Origin: JAIOPA01 sp036522895
Lineage (GTDB): Bacteria > Eisenbacteria > RBG-16-71-46
Length of the DNA stretch: 8,245 nt
NCBI GenBank assembly: GCA_036522895.1
Contig: DATDEX010000273.1
Coordinates: 1-8,245, forward strand
Reading direction: 5' to 3'
In this document: one piece after another, positions 1-6,087 of the stretch
Numbering within the stretch: the stretch's first letter is position 1
How the letters are laid out: each line of letters starts with the position of its first letter
Translations under genes and position numbers: made by a program
Notes under the pieces: model-generated
Seen by the model: only the letters and a program-made list of their open reading frames with translations
Told to the model about the DNA's origin: nothing
Databases searched by the model: none

Positions 1-45
1 GTCGCGCGTGACCACGATTACGCTCACCGAGGGCTGCCGCGCCAT
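1..45 (-). CDS. Start of a probable family-2 glycosyltransferase (cut by window edge)
   Basis: Only the first 15 codons lie in the window. They read MARQPSVSVIVVTRD. The 'VSVIVVT' segment looks like the first beta strand of the GT-A fold in family-2 glycosyltransferases, which typically begin with 'P.VSVIIVTYN'. Such enzymes transfer a sugar from a nucleotide sugar to a lipid, glycan or protein acceptor, usually at the cytoplasmic membrane. The ATG lies 17 nt after the folE stop on the same strand, so it is probably co-transcribed with folE. The Shine-Dalgarno is weak (only G-rich bases upstream), so coupling to folE translation is possible. With so few residues the family call is tentative; another Rossmann-like protein starting with a hydrophobic strand could look the same. 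Confidence 0.45.
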   Translation of the reverse strand, partial: MARQPSVSVIVVTRD

Positions 46-62
46 GCGCCGTCGCCGCCGGC

Positions 63-641
63 TCAGCGCTCGGGCGCGAGCCGGAGCGAATCCGCCCAGC
101 GCGGGTCGGCGAGCTCGCCCCGCACCACGCGCGTCTCCACGACGCCGCGCTTGCGGACGCCGCGCATCTCCATGCACAGGTGGCGCGCCTCGAGCACCAC
201 CGCCACGCCGCGCGGGCGGATCAGCTGCTCCAGGTGTTCGGCGATCTGCTGCCCCAGGCGCTCCTGCAACTGCGGCCGGCGCGCGTAGTGCTCGAGCAGA
301 CGCGCCGCGGCGCTGATGCCGACGAGCGTGTCCCCGGGCAGGTAGGCGACGAGCGCGCGGCCGAAGAACGGCACGAAGTGGTGGACGCAGAGCGAATGGA
401 ACTCGAGGTCGCGCACGATCACGAGATCGCCCTGGCCGGCGTGCGGAAACGTGGCGAGCTCGAGCGGGCCGGCCGGGTCGAGCCCCGAGAGCATCTCGCG
501 ATAGAGCTCGGCGACGCGGGCGGGAGTCTGGGCCAGCTCGGGCTCGCGCGCGACGCTCAACCCCAGCGCCTCGATCAGCCCGGCCACGGCGCGCGCGACC
601 GCGGCCTGACGGCTGTCGGCATCCCGGGCGTTCCCGGCCAT
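63..641 (-). CDS. folE: GTP cyclohydrolase I (FolE type I)
   Basis: FolE converts GTP to 7,8-dihydroneopterin triphosphate and formate, the first step of folate (or tetrahydrobiopterin) synthesis, as a cytoplasmic toroidal oligomer with a zinc site per subunit. The 192-residue product has the family's length and order: 'TPARVAELY' (39-47), the zinc motif 'LCVHH' (84-88), 'YARRPQLQERL' (119-129) holding the catalytic Glu at 127, and 'HLCMEMRGV' (154-162). The expected zinc ligands Cys85, His88 and Cys156 are all present. Arg114 and Arg160, matching phosphate-binding arginines of E. coli FolE, are kept. Two departures stand out: the usual 'GLSK' is 'GISA' (Ala111 for the phosphate-binding Lys) and 'CEHH' is 'CVHH'. 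The ATG at 641 follows a GGGGGAA stretch; the frame stays open upstream, but that part runs through the tRNA gene and is not credible protein. A putative glycosyltransferase follows after 17 nt. Confidence 0.9.
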   Translation of the reverse strand: MAGNARDADSRQAAVARAVAGLIEALGLSVAREPELAQTPARVAELYREMLSGLDPAGPLELATFPHAGQGDLVIVRDLEFHSLCVHHFVPFFGRALVAYLPGDTLVGISAAARLLEHYARRPQLQERLGQQIAEHLEQLIRPRGVAVVLEARHLCMEMRGVRKRGVVETRVVRGELADPRWADSLRLAPER

Positions 642-682
642 CGCGTTCCCCCGGCGTGTGCCCGAGCCCACCGCAAATGGCA

Positions 683-705
683 CGGGCCGGCGACCGGCCG
701 GCCCG
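683..705 (-). terminator. GC-rich hairpin between tRNA-Gly and folE
   Basis: An 8-bp perfect stem (683-690 with 698-705) closes a 7-nt loop in the 70-nt gap between the tRNA 3' end and folE. It starts 6 nt after the encoded CCA. On the minus strand it is followed only by a short T stretch (ATTT), so it is at best a weak intrinsic terminator. It could also guide 3' processing of the tRNA or attenuate read-through into folE. The structure is seen; the role is inferred. Confidence 0.4.
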
Positions 706-711
706 CGCACA

Positions 712-788
712 TGGAGCGGAAGAGGGGATTCGAACCCCCGACCCTCACCTTGGCAAGGTGATGCTCTACCGGGCTGAGCTACTTCCGC
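712..788 (-). tRNA. tRNA-Gly (anticodon GCC)
   Basis: A complete cloverleaf reads on the minus strand, 77 nt with an encoded CCA end. The acceptor stem is GCGGAAG/CTTCCGC, with discriminator T followed by CCA. The D arm is GCTC/GAGC. The anticodon arm is TCACC/GGTGA around the loop TTGCCAA, giving anticodon GCC, which reads the glycine codons GGC and GGT. The variable loop has 5 nt. The T arm is GGGGG/CCCCT (one G-T pair) around the standard TTCGAAT loop. All stems pair, so the gene should be functional. It lies on the same strand as folE, 70 nt upstream of it, and has a promoter-like element just upstream. Confidence 0.97.
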
Positions 789-805
789 GTACAAGAGCGG
801 CGGGG

Positions 806-835
806 ACAATAAGTCGTTGCGGTTACGGTCGTCAA
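806..835 (-). promoter_or_regulatory. Likely sigma-70-type promoter of tRNA-Gly
   Basis: Reading the minus strand, TTGACG (835-830) is followed after 18 nt by TATTGT (811-806). This gives a five-of-six match to the -35 consensus and four of six to the -10. The -10 ends 17 nt before the first base of the tRNA, so transcription would begin about 10 nt upstream of the mature 5' end, a normal leader for RNase P processing. The patch is clearly more AT-rich than its surroundings. Assigned from motif and position only. Confidence 0.6.
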
Positions 836-908
836 GCCGCGCCCCGCGAGGCGCCGGCGCGCCGCGGCGAGCTTGCGTGACGCGTGCCGAGCGACTATCC
901 CTCCGGGC

Positions 909-2132
909 GTGAACGTCCTCGTCCACAAGTACGGCGGCACGTCGGTGAACGGCCCGGAGCGGATCCGCGCCGTGGCGCAGCGGATCGCCGCGGCGCGCGC
1001 CGCCGGCCACGCCATGGTCGTCGTGGTGAGTGCGATGGGCGACACGACCGACGAGCTGATCGCGCTCGCGCACCGTGTGTCACCCCTGCCGTCCCGCCGT
1101 GAAATGGACATGCTGCTCTCGACCGGGGAGCGCGTCTCCATGGCGCTCCTCGCCATCGCGCTCCACGACCTGGGCGTGCGCGCCATCTCGTTCACGGGCT
1201 CGCAAAGCGGCATCCTCACCGACGAGGCGCACGCGCACGCGCGAATCGTGGGGGTCAAGCCGGATCGCATTCTCGCCGCGCTCGCGGCCGGCCAGGTGGT
1301 GATCGTGGCCGGCTTCCAGGGCGTCTCGCCCGTCACCAGGGAGATCACCACGCTCGGCCGGGGTGGCAGCGACACCACCGCCGTGGCGCTCGCCGCCGCG
1401 CTCGGCCGCGTGCGCTGCGAGATCTTCACGGACGTCGATGGCGTGTTCACCGCCGACCCGCGCGTCGTGCCGGGCGCGCGGCTCGTGCCCCGCATGGGTT
1501 ATCGCACGTGCTCCGCGCTCGCGCACCTCGGCGGGCGGGTGCTGCACGCGCGCTGCGTGGACCTCGCCGCGCGCGAGCGCGTGCCGCTCGCGGTGCGCTC
1601 GGCGTTTCACGATTCCCCCGGCTCGGAAATATGCGACGACCGCAGCAACGAACCCCAGGAGGGCACCGTGGAATCCCCGCGAGTCGAAGCCGTCACGCAT
1701 CGTGCCGACGTGTCGCTGGCCATCGCCGAGGGGAACGCCGGCGGGAAGGGCGAGGCGCGCGGCATCCTGGAAGCGGTGGCCGAGCAATTCCCCGCGCTCG
1801 AGCTGGTGGCGCACGAGCAGGCGAGCGAGACCCACGGCGCGCTGGTGTGGATGGGCAGCCGCGAGGACGTGGACGCGCTGCGCGCGCGCTTCCGCGAGGT
1901 CCGCGGCCCCGGCGGCGAGTGGCGGCTCGACGTGGCGCACGGCTCGGCGTTCGTGTCGCTCGTCGGGCTGGGCCTGGGTGCCGCGGAGGCGGCGCGAGCC
2001 GAGCGAGCGCTCGAGCAATCCGGCGTGCCGCTCGTGGCCCTGCGCGTCACCCCCTCGGCGCTCCTCTTCCGCGTCGACACGCTGCGCGTGGAAGATGCGG
2101 TGCGGGCGCTGCATGCGGCGTTCCTCGGATGA
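909..2132 (+). CDS. lysC: Aspartate kinase (monofunctional aspartokinase)
   Basis: Phosphorylates L-aspartate with ATP to 4-phospho-aspartate, the committed step toward lysine/diaminopimelate, threonine and methionine. From the GTG at 909 the protein has 407 residues, normal for a monofunctional enzyme. The kinase domain (about 1-240) shows 'KYGGTSV' (7-13), 'VVSAMGDTTDEL' (39-50), 'STGERV' (71-76), 'TLGRGGSDTTA' (148-158, substrate-binding Asp155) and 'FTDVDGVFTADPR' (173-185). The rest (about 257-407) should form two ACT domains; the second is marked by 'FVSLVGLGLG' (348-357), but usual effector-site motifs such as 'D.PG.A..IF' and 'TSEI.I' are not visible, so feedback control may differ. 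GTG was chosen because it puts 'VLVHKYGG' at the proper distance from the N-terminus; an in-frame TTG at 873 would add 12 atypical residues. Neither start has a clear Shine-Dalgarno. No lysine riboswitch or leader peptide is evident in the 120 nt between the divergent tRNA and this gene. Confidence 0.92.
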   Translation: MNVLVHKYGGTSVNGPERIRAVAQRIAAARAAGHAMVVVVSAMGDTTDELIALAHRVSPLPSRREMDMLLSTGERVSMALLAIALHDLGVRAISFTGSQSGILTDEAHAHARIVGVKPDRILAALAAGQVVIVAGFQGVSPVTREITTLGRGGSDTTAVALAAALGRVRCEIFTDVDGVFTADPRVVPGARLVPRMGYRTCSALAHLGGRVLHARCVDLAARERVPLAVRSAFHDSPGSEICDDRSNEPQEGTVESPRVEAVTHRADVSLAIAEGNAGGKGEARGILEAVAEQFPALELVAHEQASETHGALVWMGSREDVDALRARFREVRGPGGEWRLDVAHGSAFVSLVGLGLGAAEAARAERALEQSGVPLVALRVTPSALLFRVDTLRVEDAVRALHAAFLG

Positions 2133-2153
2133 GGGGCCGGTTGGCGTCTCGCG

Positions 2154-2173
2154 CCGGGCCGTAGCGGCCCCGG
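2154..2173 (+). terminator. Hairpin after the aspartokinase gene
   Basis: A stem GGGCCG/CGGCCC (2156-2161 with 2165-2170) closes a 3-nt loop and extends to CC/GG (2154-2155 with 2172-2173) across a one-base bulge. It starts 21 nt after the stop codon. An alternative fold pairs 2133-2139 with 2165-2171. No T tract follows directly; the first T-rich bases are at 2190-2203. It could be an imperfect intrinsic terminator or only a stabilising 3' structure. Confidence 0.35.
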
Positions 2174-2190
2174 GGGCGCGAACCCGGGAT

Positions 2191-2221
2191 TTGGCCGTAA
2201 TTTCGGATGCCTGATTAGGAT
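2191..2221 (+). promoter_or_regulatory. Candidate promoter for the lipoprotein gene
   Basis: Positions 2189-2226 form an AT-rich island in otherwise GC-rich sequence. It contains TTGGCC (2191-2196) and, 19 nt later, TAGGAT (2216-2221), which matches four of six -10 consensus bases. It would start transcription near 2228 and give a leader of about 90 nt holding two small inverted repeats: 2241-2246 with 2252-2257, and 2273-2277 with 2281-2285. Spacing is slightly long and the -35 weak, so this is a position-supported guess. Confidence 0.33.
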
Positions 2222-2305
2222 ATGAAAGTCCTGTGGCCCGATCCCGCCCGCCGGGATTACGCTCGCTCCATGCGGACCGGGTCCGTCGCTCTCATGCGAC
2301 CCCGC

Positions 2306-2311
2306 AGGAGG
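2306..2311 (+). promoter_or_regulatory. Shine-Dalgarno that fixes the lipoprotein start
   Basis: A perfect AGGAGG lies 6 nt before the ATG at 2318. It selects that ATG over in-frame ATGs at 2222, 2270 and 2294, which would add basic residues before the signal peptide. It is the strongest ribosome binding site in the window. Confidence 0.75.
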
Positions 2312-2317
2312 CCCTTC

Positions 2318-3370
2318 ATGAGATTGCTCGCAGCATTCCCCACGCGCGTCCGGCACGATGGCGCCGTCGCGCTCTTCGCACTCGCCACGTTCGCCCTCGC
2401 CGGCGCCGGGTGCACCCATCACGCGTACCGCGATCCCGCGGCCACGGTGGACGAAAGCGCCACGGGCCGATTGCTCGGCGTCAGCCCTGGCGACCTGCCG
2501 ACGCCGATTCCCGGCCGCAAGTCCGAGCTCGGCAGTCGCGCGCGGTCCAGCTACCCGCTCGCGGTGGGCAATCGCTGGGACTATGCGATCCATGGCCAGG
2601 CGGTCATCATCACGTCCGCCGGCCCGCAGCCGCCCGGCACGTTCGACGAGCCCTGGCGGGCGGAGATCATCGGGACGCTGCACGTGGGCGCGCGCGACTA
2701 CCTCCTCCAGCAGGAGTCGAACCCGGAGATCGTGCGCCCGGCGGGCCCGGTAGTCTCGAGCGCGTTCCGCATGCGGCAGGATCGCGACGGGCTGTTCGAG
2801 CTGGATACACAGTTTTACCCGGGTGGGATCGGGAGCGAAGCGGACGGCGCCGCGCCGCTCGCCGCGGAGCTCTCGGCCTACGTCGAGCGCACGGTCCCGG
2901 ACGCCGGCCAGCGTGCCGCGTTCCTGCGCGCGGCGGCACGGCTCGCGAGCCGGGTCCGGTGGCTCCAGCACGGCTCGCTTGTCGCGGGGGCGGATCCGGG
3001 CGAAATCACGCTGCTCAGCTATCCCCTGTTCATCGGCGCCCGGTGGATCGTGCGCGATTCGCCACGGTTCGCGCGCACCGTGTTGGCGCGTGAGCACCTG
3101 CTGCTTCCCGCGGGCGCCTTCAACGCGTGGCGCATCCGCGGAACCTCGGAGCTTTTCGGACCCACCGATCGCGTGACGTTCTGGTACGCGGGCGCGGGTC
3201 TCGTGCGGATCAGGGTGCACGCGGAATCGCCCGCCACGGATGAGACGGGCAACGTGATCGGGCGGGCGGTGTTCGACTCCGATCAGCGGTTGACGCAGGT
3301 CCGCCTCGTGGACCCGGGCGCCCCACACACGTTTGCGGTCGCGCCGCTCGAGCCGGCGGGGGACGAGTAG
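2318..3370 (+). CDS. Predicted lipoprotein of unknown function
   Basis: The 350-residue product starts with a signal peptide: arginines at 2, 10 and 12, a hydrophobic run from about 16 to 28, then 'LAGAGC' (27-32). Cys32 is the likely lipidated residue, although Gly at -3 makes the lipobox imperfect. The mature protein should sit on the outer face of the inner membrane or be moved to the outer membrane. A 'YPLAVGNRWDY' motif (79-89) and a late 'LPAGAFNAWRI...GAGLVRIRV' segment (263-300) resemble poorly characterised secreted proteins whose domains open with 'FPL..GN.W.Y' and end with 'PAGTF...Y..GVGLV'. Between them lie polar, probably beta-rich sequence and an Ala/Arg-rich helical stretch (about 180-215). 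No catalytic motif is recognised and no function is proposed. It follows lysC after 185 nt holding a hairpin and a promoter-like patch, so it is probably transcribed separately, and it ends directly at the strong convergent hairpin. Confidence 0.8.
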   Translation: MRLLAAFPTRVRHDGAVALFALATFALAGAGCTHHAYRDPAATVDESATGRLLGVSPGDLPTPIPGRKSELGSRARSSYPLAVGNRWDYAIHGQAVIITSAGPQPPGTFDEPWRAEIIGTLHVGARDYLLQQESNPEIVRPAGPVVSSAFRMRQDRDGLFELDTQFYPGGIGSEADGAAPLAAELSAYVERTVPDAGQRAAFLRAAARLASRVRWLQHGSLVAGADPGEITLLSYPLFIGARWIVRDSPRFARTVLAREHLLLPAGAFNAWRIRGTSELFGPTDRVTFWYAGAGLVRIRVHAESPATDETGNVIGRAVFDSDQRLTQVRLVDPGAPHTFAVAPLEPAGDE

Positions 3371-3426
3371 GCGGAAGCGCAAGCGGCGCGCGGGGGTCCG
3401 GGCCCCGCGCGCCGCTTCCCTTCCGC
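3371..3426. terminator. Strong bidirectional terminator hairpin between convergent genes
   Basis: A perfect 15-bp stem pairs 3381-3395 with 3403-3417 around a 7-nt loop (3396-3402). A further 7-bp outer stem pairs 3371-3377 with 3420-3426 across a small internal loop (3 and 2 nt). The structure begins at the base after the lipoprotein stop codon and ends 25 nt from the glgA stop on the opposite strand. Inner stem ends are AA/TT, but no long U tract exists on either side. The position between two convergent genes and the near-perfect symmetry indicate it stops transcription or protects 3' ends in both directions. Confidence 0.75.
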
Positions 3427-3451
3427 GACCGCGTCCCGCCCGTGTCTCGGG

Positions 3452-4984
3452 CTAGAACGTGTCGCGCACGCTCTCCAGCGTCGGCACGCGGCCGCTCGCG
3501 ACGCGTTCGAGCGCTTCGGCATAGAGCCGGTCGTAACCCTCGGCGGCCACCCGCCAGCTCGAATCGCGCGCCATGCCGTTCCGCTGGACCGTGAGCCAGA
3601 GCTGGGGCTCGGCGTGGGCGGCCAGCGCGCGGCGCAGCGCCATCACCATCTCGTCGGAGGAGAACCCCTCGAACACGAACCCGTTCCCCTCGCCCGTGAT
3701 CGGATCGAACTCGCGCACCGTGTCGGCCAGGCCGCCGGTCGCCCGCACCACCGGCACGGTGCCGTAGCGGAGCGAGTACATCTGGTTCAATCCGCTGGGC
3801 TCGTAGCGCGACGGCATGAGGAACAGGTCGGCGCCGGCCTCGATCCGGTGCGCGAGACCCTCGTCGTGCGCCGTCTCGTAGCACCATTGCCATGGCCGCG
3901 CGTCCGCGAGCCGGCGGAAGAACTCCATGAACCGCGGCGCCCCGACGCCCAGGATCACGAAGCGCGCGGGCAGGTCGCAGAGCGCGCGTTCGGCCTCCTC
4001 GAGCAGCTCGCAGCCCTTCTGCTCCACGAGCCGGGTCACCATGCCCACGATGGGCCATTCGGGCTCGAGCGGAAAGCCGCTCGCGAGGAGCAGCGCATTC
4101 CGGCACGCGCGCTTGCCCTCGAGTTGCTCGCGATCGTAGTGCGCCGGCAGCCAGCGGTCGCTGGCAGGGTTCCATTCCTGGTCGTCGATGCCGTTCAGGA
4201 TCCCGCGCACGTCGCCGGTGCGGCGGCGCAGCACGCCCTCGAGGCCGAAGCCGTACTCGCCGCTCGTCTGGATCTCGCGCGCGTAGGTCGGGCTCACGGT
4301 GGAGACGAGGTCGGCGAACAGGATTCCCACCTTCATGAAGTTGACGCGGCCGTGGTACTCGAACGGGCTGTGCGGGTAGAACGCGCTGCGGGGGAAGCCG
4401 GCCAGACCGAGCACCCAGGGATCCACGATCCCCTGGTAGCCCAGGTTGTGGATCGTGAACACGGTCGCCGTGTGCCTGAACGCCTCGTCGTCGGCATCGT
4501 GCGTGCGCATGAAGCAGGGCGCCCACGCCGCCTGCTGGTCGTGCGCGTGCACGATGTCGAACGGCTCGCCGAAGCCCTTCACCGCCTCGAGCGCCGCGCG
4601 CGTGAAGAACAGGAAGCGCTCGGCGTTGTCGGGGTAGCCTTCGTGCGTCAGCGGGTCGTCGTAGAAGCCCGGGCGGCGGAAGAAACGCCGTTCGCCGGCG
4701 TGGCCCACGAGCAGCACGCTCGGCTGGTCCGCGGGCCCCTCGGCCATGGTGAAGTGGGCCGGCTCGTGGCCCATCCCCCACGGCACGCGCGTGCCCGAGA
4801 GGTCGGAGAGCTTCCAGCCCGCCGGCAGCACGAGGTCTCGCCAGTGCGGGATCGCCACCACCACCCGGTGCCCGCGCCGCACCTGCTCGGCCGCCAGCGC
4901 GGCGACCACGTCCCCGAGCCCGCCGACCTTGGCGAGCGGCGCCATCTCGCTCGCCAGGTGCACGACCGAGTACGTGCGCGACAA
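3452..4984 (-). CDS. glgA: Glycogen synthase (GT5, GlgA)
   Basis: Adds glucosyl units, by family normally from ADP-glucose, to alpha-1,4-glucan during glycogen synthesis in the cytoplasm. The 510 residues show the GT5 order: 'SEMAPLAKVGGLGDVV' (12-27) with the ADP-glucose-binding KVGGL, 'DIVHAHDQQAA' (143-153), 'IHNLGYQG' (178-185), 'STVSPTYAREI' (228-238), 'GEYGFGLEGVL' (242-252), 'GILNGIDDQEWNP' (261-273), 'GMVTRLVEQKG' (314-324, with Arg318 and Lys323 matching the catalytic Arg/Lys pair) and 'EPSGLNQ' (395-401, acid Glu395). Length is slightly above the E. coli enzyme. The start is a TTG, 17 nt after the galT stop, without a Shine-Dalgarno; it is the only upstream start giving a normal N-terminus, so translation probably depends on coupling to galT. 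No glgC or glgB is in the window, so donor specificity (ADP- or UDP-glucose) is not shown by context. Confidence 0.95.
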   Translation of the reverse strand: MSRTYSVVHLASEMAPLAKVGGLGDVVAALAAEQVRRGHRVVVAIPHWRDLVLPAGWKLSDLSGTRVPWGMGHEPAHFTMAEGPADQPSVLLVGHAGERRFFRRPGFYDDPLTHEGYPDNAERFLFFTRAALEAVKGFGEPFDIVHAHDQQAAWAPCFMRTHDADDEAFRHTATVFTIHNLGYQGIVDPWVLGLAGFPRSAFYPHSPFEYHGRVNFMKVGILFADLVSTVSPTYAREIQTSGEYGFGLEGVLRRRTGDVRGILNGIDDQEWNPASDRWLPAHYDREQLEGKRACRNALLLASGFPLEPEWPIVGMVTRLVEQKGCELLEEAERALCDLPARFVILGVGAPRFMEFFRRLADARPWQWCYETAHDEGLAHRIEAGADLFLMPSRYEPSGLNQMYSLRYGTVPVVRATGGLADTVREFDPITGEGNGFVFEGFSSDEMVMALRRALAAHAEPQLWLTVQRNGMARDSSWRVAAEGYDRLYAEALERVASGRVPTLESVRDTF

Positions 4985-5001
4985 CGGGGGGGCCGCTCGG
5001 C

Positions 5002-6015
5002 TCAGGCCCGCACGCCGACGTCGCGCAAGTACTGGGCGGCGTCCTCGGGCGGCGTGGGGTTGATGTAGAAGCCGGACCCGATCTCGAACCCGGCGACGCG
5101 CGTGAGCTTGGGCATGATCTCCATGTGCCAGTGGTAGTACGGCAGGTCCGGCTCGGCGAGCGGGGCGGTGTGCAGCACCAGGTTGTAGGGCGGCGAATCG
5201 AGCGCGGCGTTCAAGCGGCCGAGCGTGTCCTTGAGGATGCCGGCGAGTTCCAGCATCTCCTCCGCGTCGTCGATCGCGTGGAACGCCGCCCGCCGCGCGA
5301 GCGGCAGCACCCAGGTCTCGAACGGGAAGCGCGGTGCGAACGGCGCGAGCGCGATGTAGCGCGCGGTGCGCGCCACGACGCGGCGGCCCTGCCCTTCGCC
5401 GGTCTCCTGGTCGATGATATCGGAGAATACCGGCCGCTCCTTCAACTCGAAGTAACGCCGCGAGCCGTCGAGCTCCTCCTGCACCATGCGCGGGATGATC
5501 GGCGTGGCGATGATCTGGCTGTGCGAGTGCTCGAGCGTCGCGCCGGCCCCGGCGCCATGGTTCTTGAACACGAGCGCGTAGCGGAGCCGGGGATCGTTCC
5601 TGAGATCGCGCATGCGTTCGCGCCAGGCGATGAGGACCTGCTGGATCTGCTCCGCGGGCAGGGCGGCGAGCTGGAGCGTCGCGTCGGGCGTTTCGATCAC
5701 CACCTCGTGGGCGCCGACGCCGTTCATCTTGTCGTAGAGGCCCTCGCCGCGGCGATCGAGCGAGCCCTCGATCTCGAGCGCCGGGAACTTGTTCGGCACG
5801 ACGCGCACGGTCCAGCCGGGGGAATCCTTGGCGCCCCCGCCGGGGCGCACCGCGTACACCTCGGGCGGCGTCATGTCCTCGCGCCCCTCCGTGAACGGCG
5901 AGAACGCGTGCGCGCTCCCGCCGGGCTCGGGCGTGAAATGGCCCGGGCGCCGGCTCCGCTCGGTGGAGATGATCACCCAGCGGCCGACGACGGGGTCCTT
6001 GCGCAGTTCGGGCAT
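5002..6015 (-). CDS. galT: Galactose-1-phosphate uridylyltransferase (GalT), lacking most zinc ligands
   Basis: Exchanges UMP between UDP-glucose and galactose-1-phosphate by a uridylyl-histidine intermediate (Leloir pathway). The 337 residues fit the family. Visible are 'RWVIISTERSRRP' (12-24), 'VVPNKFPAL' (72-80), 'NHGAGAGATLEHSHSQ' (152-167), whose second His (165) is the expected nucleophile, 'PFETWVLPL' (231-239) and the second-domain 'YYHWHMEIMP' (293-302). The zinc motif 'CPFC' reads 'SPFT' (39-42), and the ligand His in 'PDH' is Ala112, so three of four classical zinc ligands are absent while the active site is intact. The ATG has a good Shine-Dalgarno, GAGGGA (6025-6020), 4 nt upstream. 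glgA follows after 17 nt, and the glmU-like gene ends 72 nt upstream, suggesting one unit handling hexose-1-phosphates. No galK or galE is seen here; ADP-glucose/UDP-sugar phosphorylase activity is an alternative for divergent members. Confidence 0.9.
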   Translation of the reverse strand: MPELRKDPVVGRWVIISTERSRRPGHFTPEPGGSAHAFSPFTEGREDMTPPEVYAVRPGGGAKDSPGWTVRVVPNKFPALEIEGSLDRRGEGLYDKMNGVGAHEVVIETPDATLQLAALPAEQIQQVLIAWRERMRDLRNDPRLRYALVFKNHGAGAGATLEHSHSQIIATPIIPRMVQEELDGSRRYFELKERPVFSDIIDQETGEGQGRRVVARTARYIALAPFAPRFPFETWVLPLARRAAFHAIDDAEEMLELAGILKDTLGRLNAALDSPPYNLVLHTAPLAEPDLPYYHWHMEIMPKLTRVAGFEIGSGFYINPTPPEDAAQYLRDVGVRA

Positions 6016-6058
6016 GAGATCCCTCTTGTGGGGGGCGTGCCGGCTGGGGGCAAACCGC

Positions 6059-6081
6059 GCGAGTCTAGGAAGCGGACTCGC
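6059..6081 (-). terminator. Short hairpin between glmU-like gene and galT
   Basis: A perfect 7-bp stem (6059-6065 with 6075-6081) with a 9-nt loop starts 6 nt after the glmU-like stop codon on the minus strand. It is followed by a brief GGTTTG, not a U tract. It may partially terminate transcription or set the galT-glgA level relative to upstream genes. The structure is seen; the effect is inferred. Confidence 0.35.
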
Positions 6082-6087
6082 ACACGG

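Noticed and set aside
789..908. Possible lysine riboswitch or leader peptide before aspartokinase
   Set aside because: The region is too short for the lysine riboswitch, holds the divergent tRNA promoter, and shows no lysine- or threonine-rich short ORF.
873..908. TTG start 12 codons upstream of the chosen lysC start
   Set aside because: The added residues (MRDACRATIPPG) precede the first kinase strand atypically and no ribosome binding site supports it; GTG at 909 gives the family's normal N-terminus.
642..1073. N-terminal extension of the folE frame to 1073
   Set aside because: It would translate through the tRNA-Gly gene and antisense to lysC; the extra 144 residues have no FolE similarity.
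1080..2114. Minus-strand 344-codon frame opposite aspartokinase
   Set aside because: Shadow of a gene with complete aspartokinase motifs; Arg/His/Gly-rich composition only.
1607..3382. Minus-strand 591-codon frame across the end of lysC and the lipoprotein gene
   Set aside because: It crosses two well-supported plus-strand genes and an intergenic hairpin; no domain is visible.
3614..5068. Plus-strand open frame of 484 codons opposite glgA
   Set aside because: Antisense shadow of glycogen synthase; the composition is artefactual and it runs past the glgA start without any motif.
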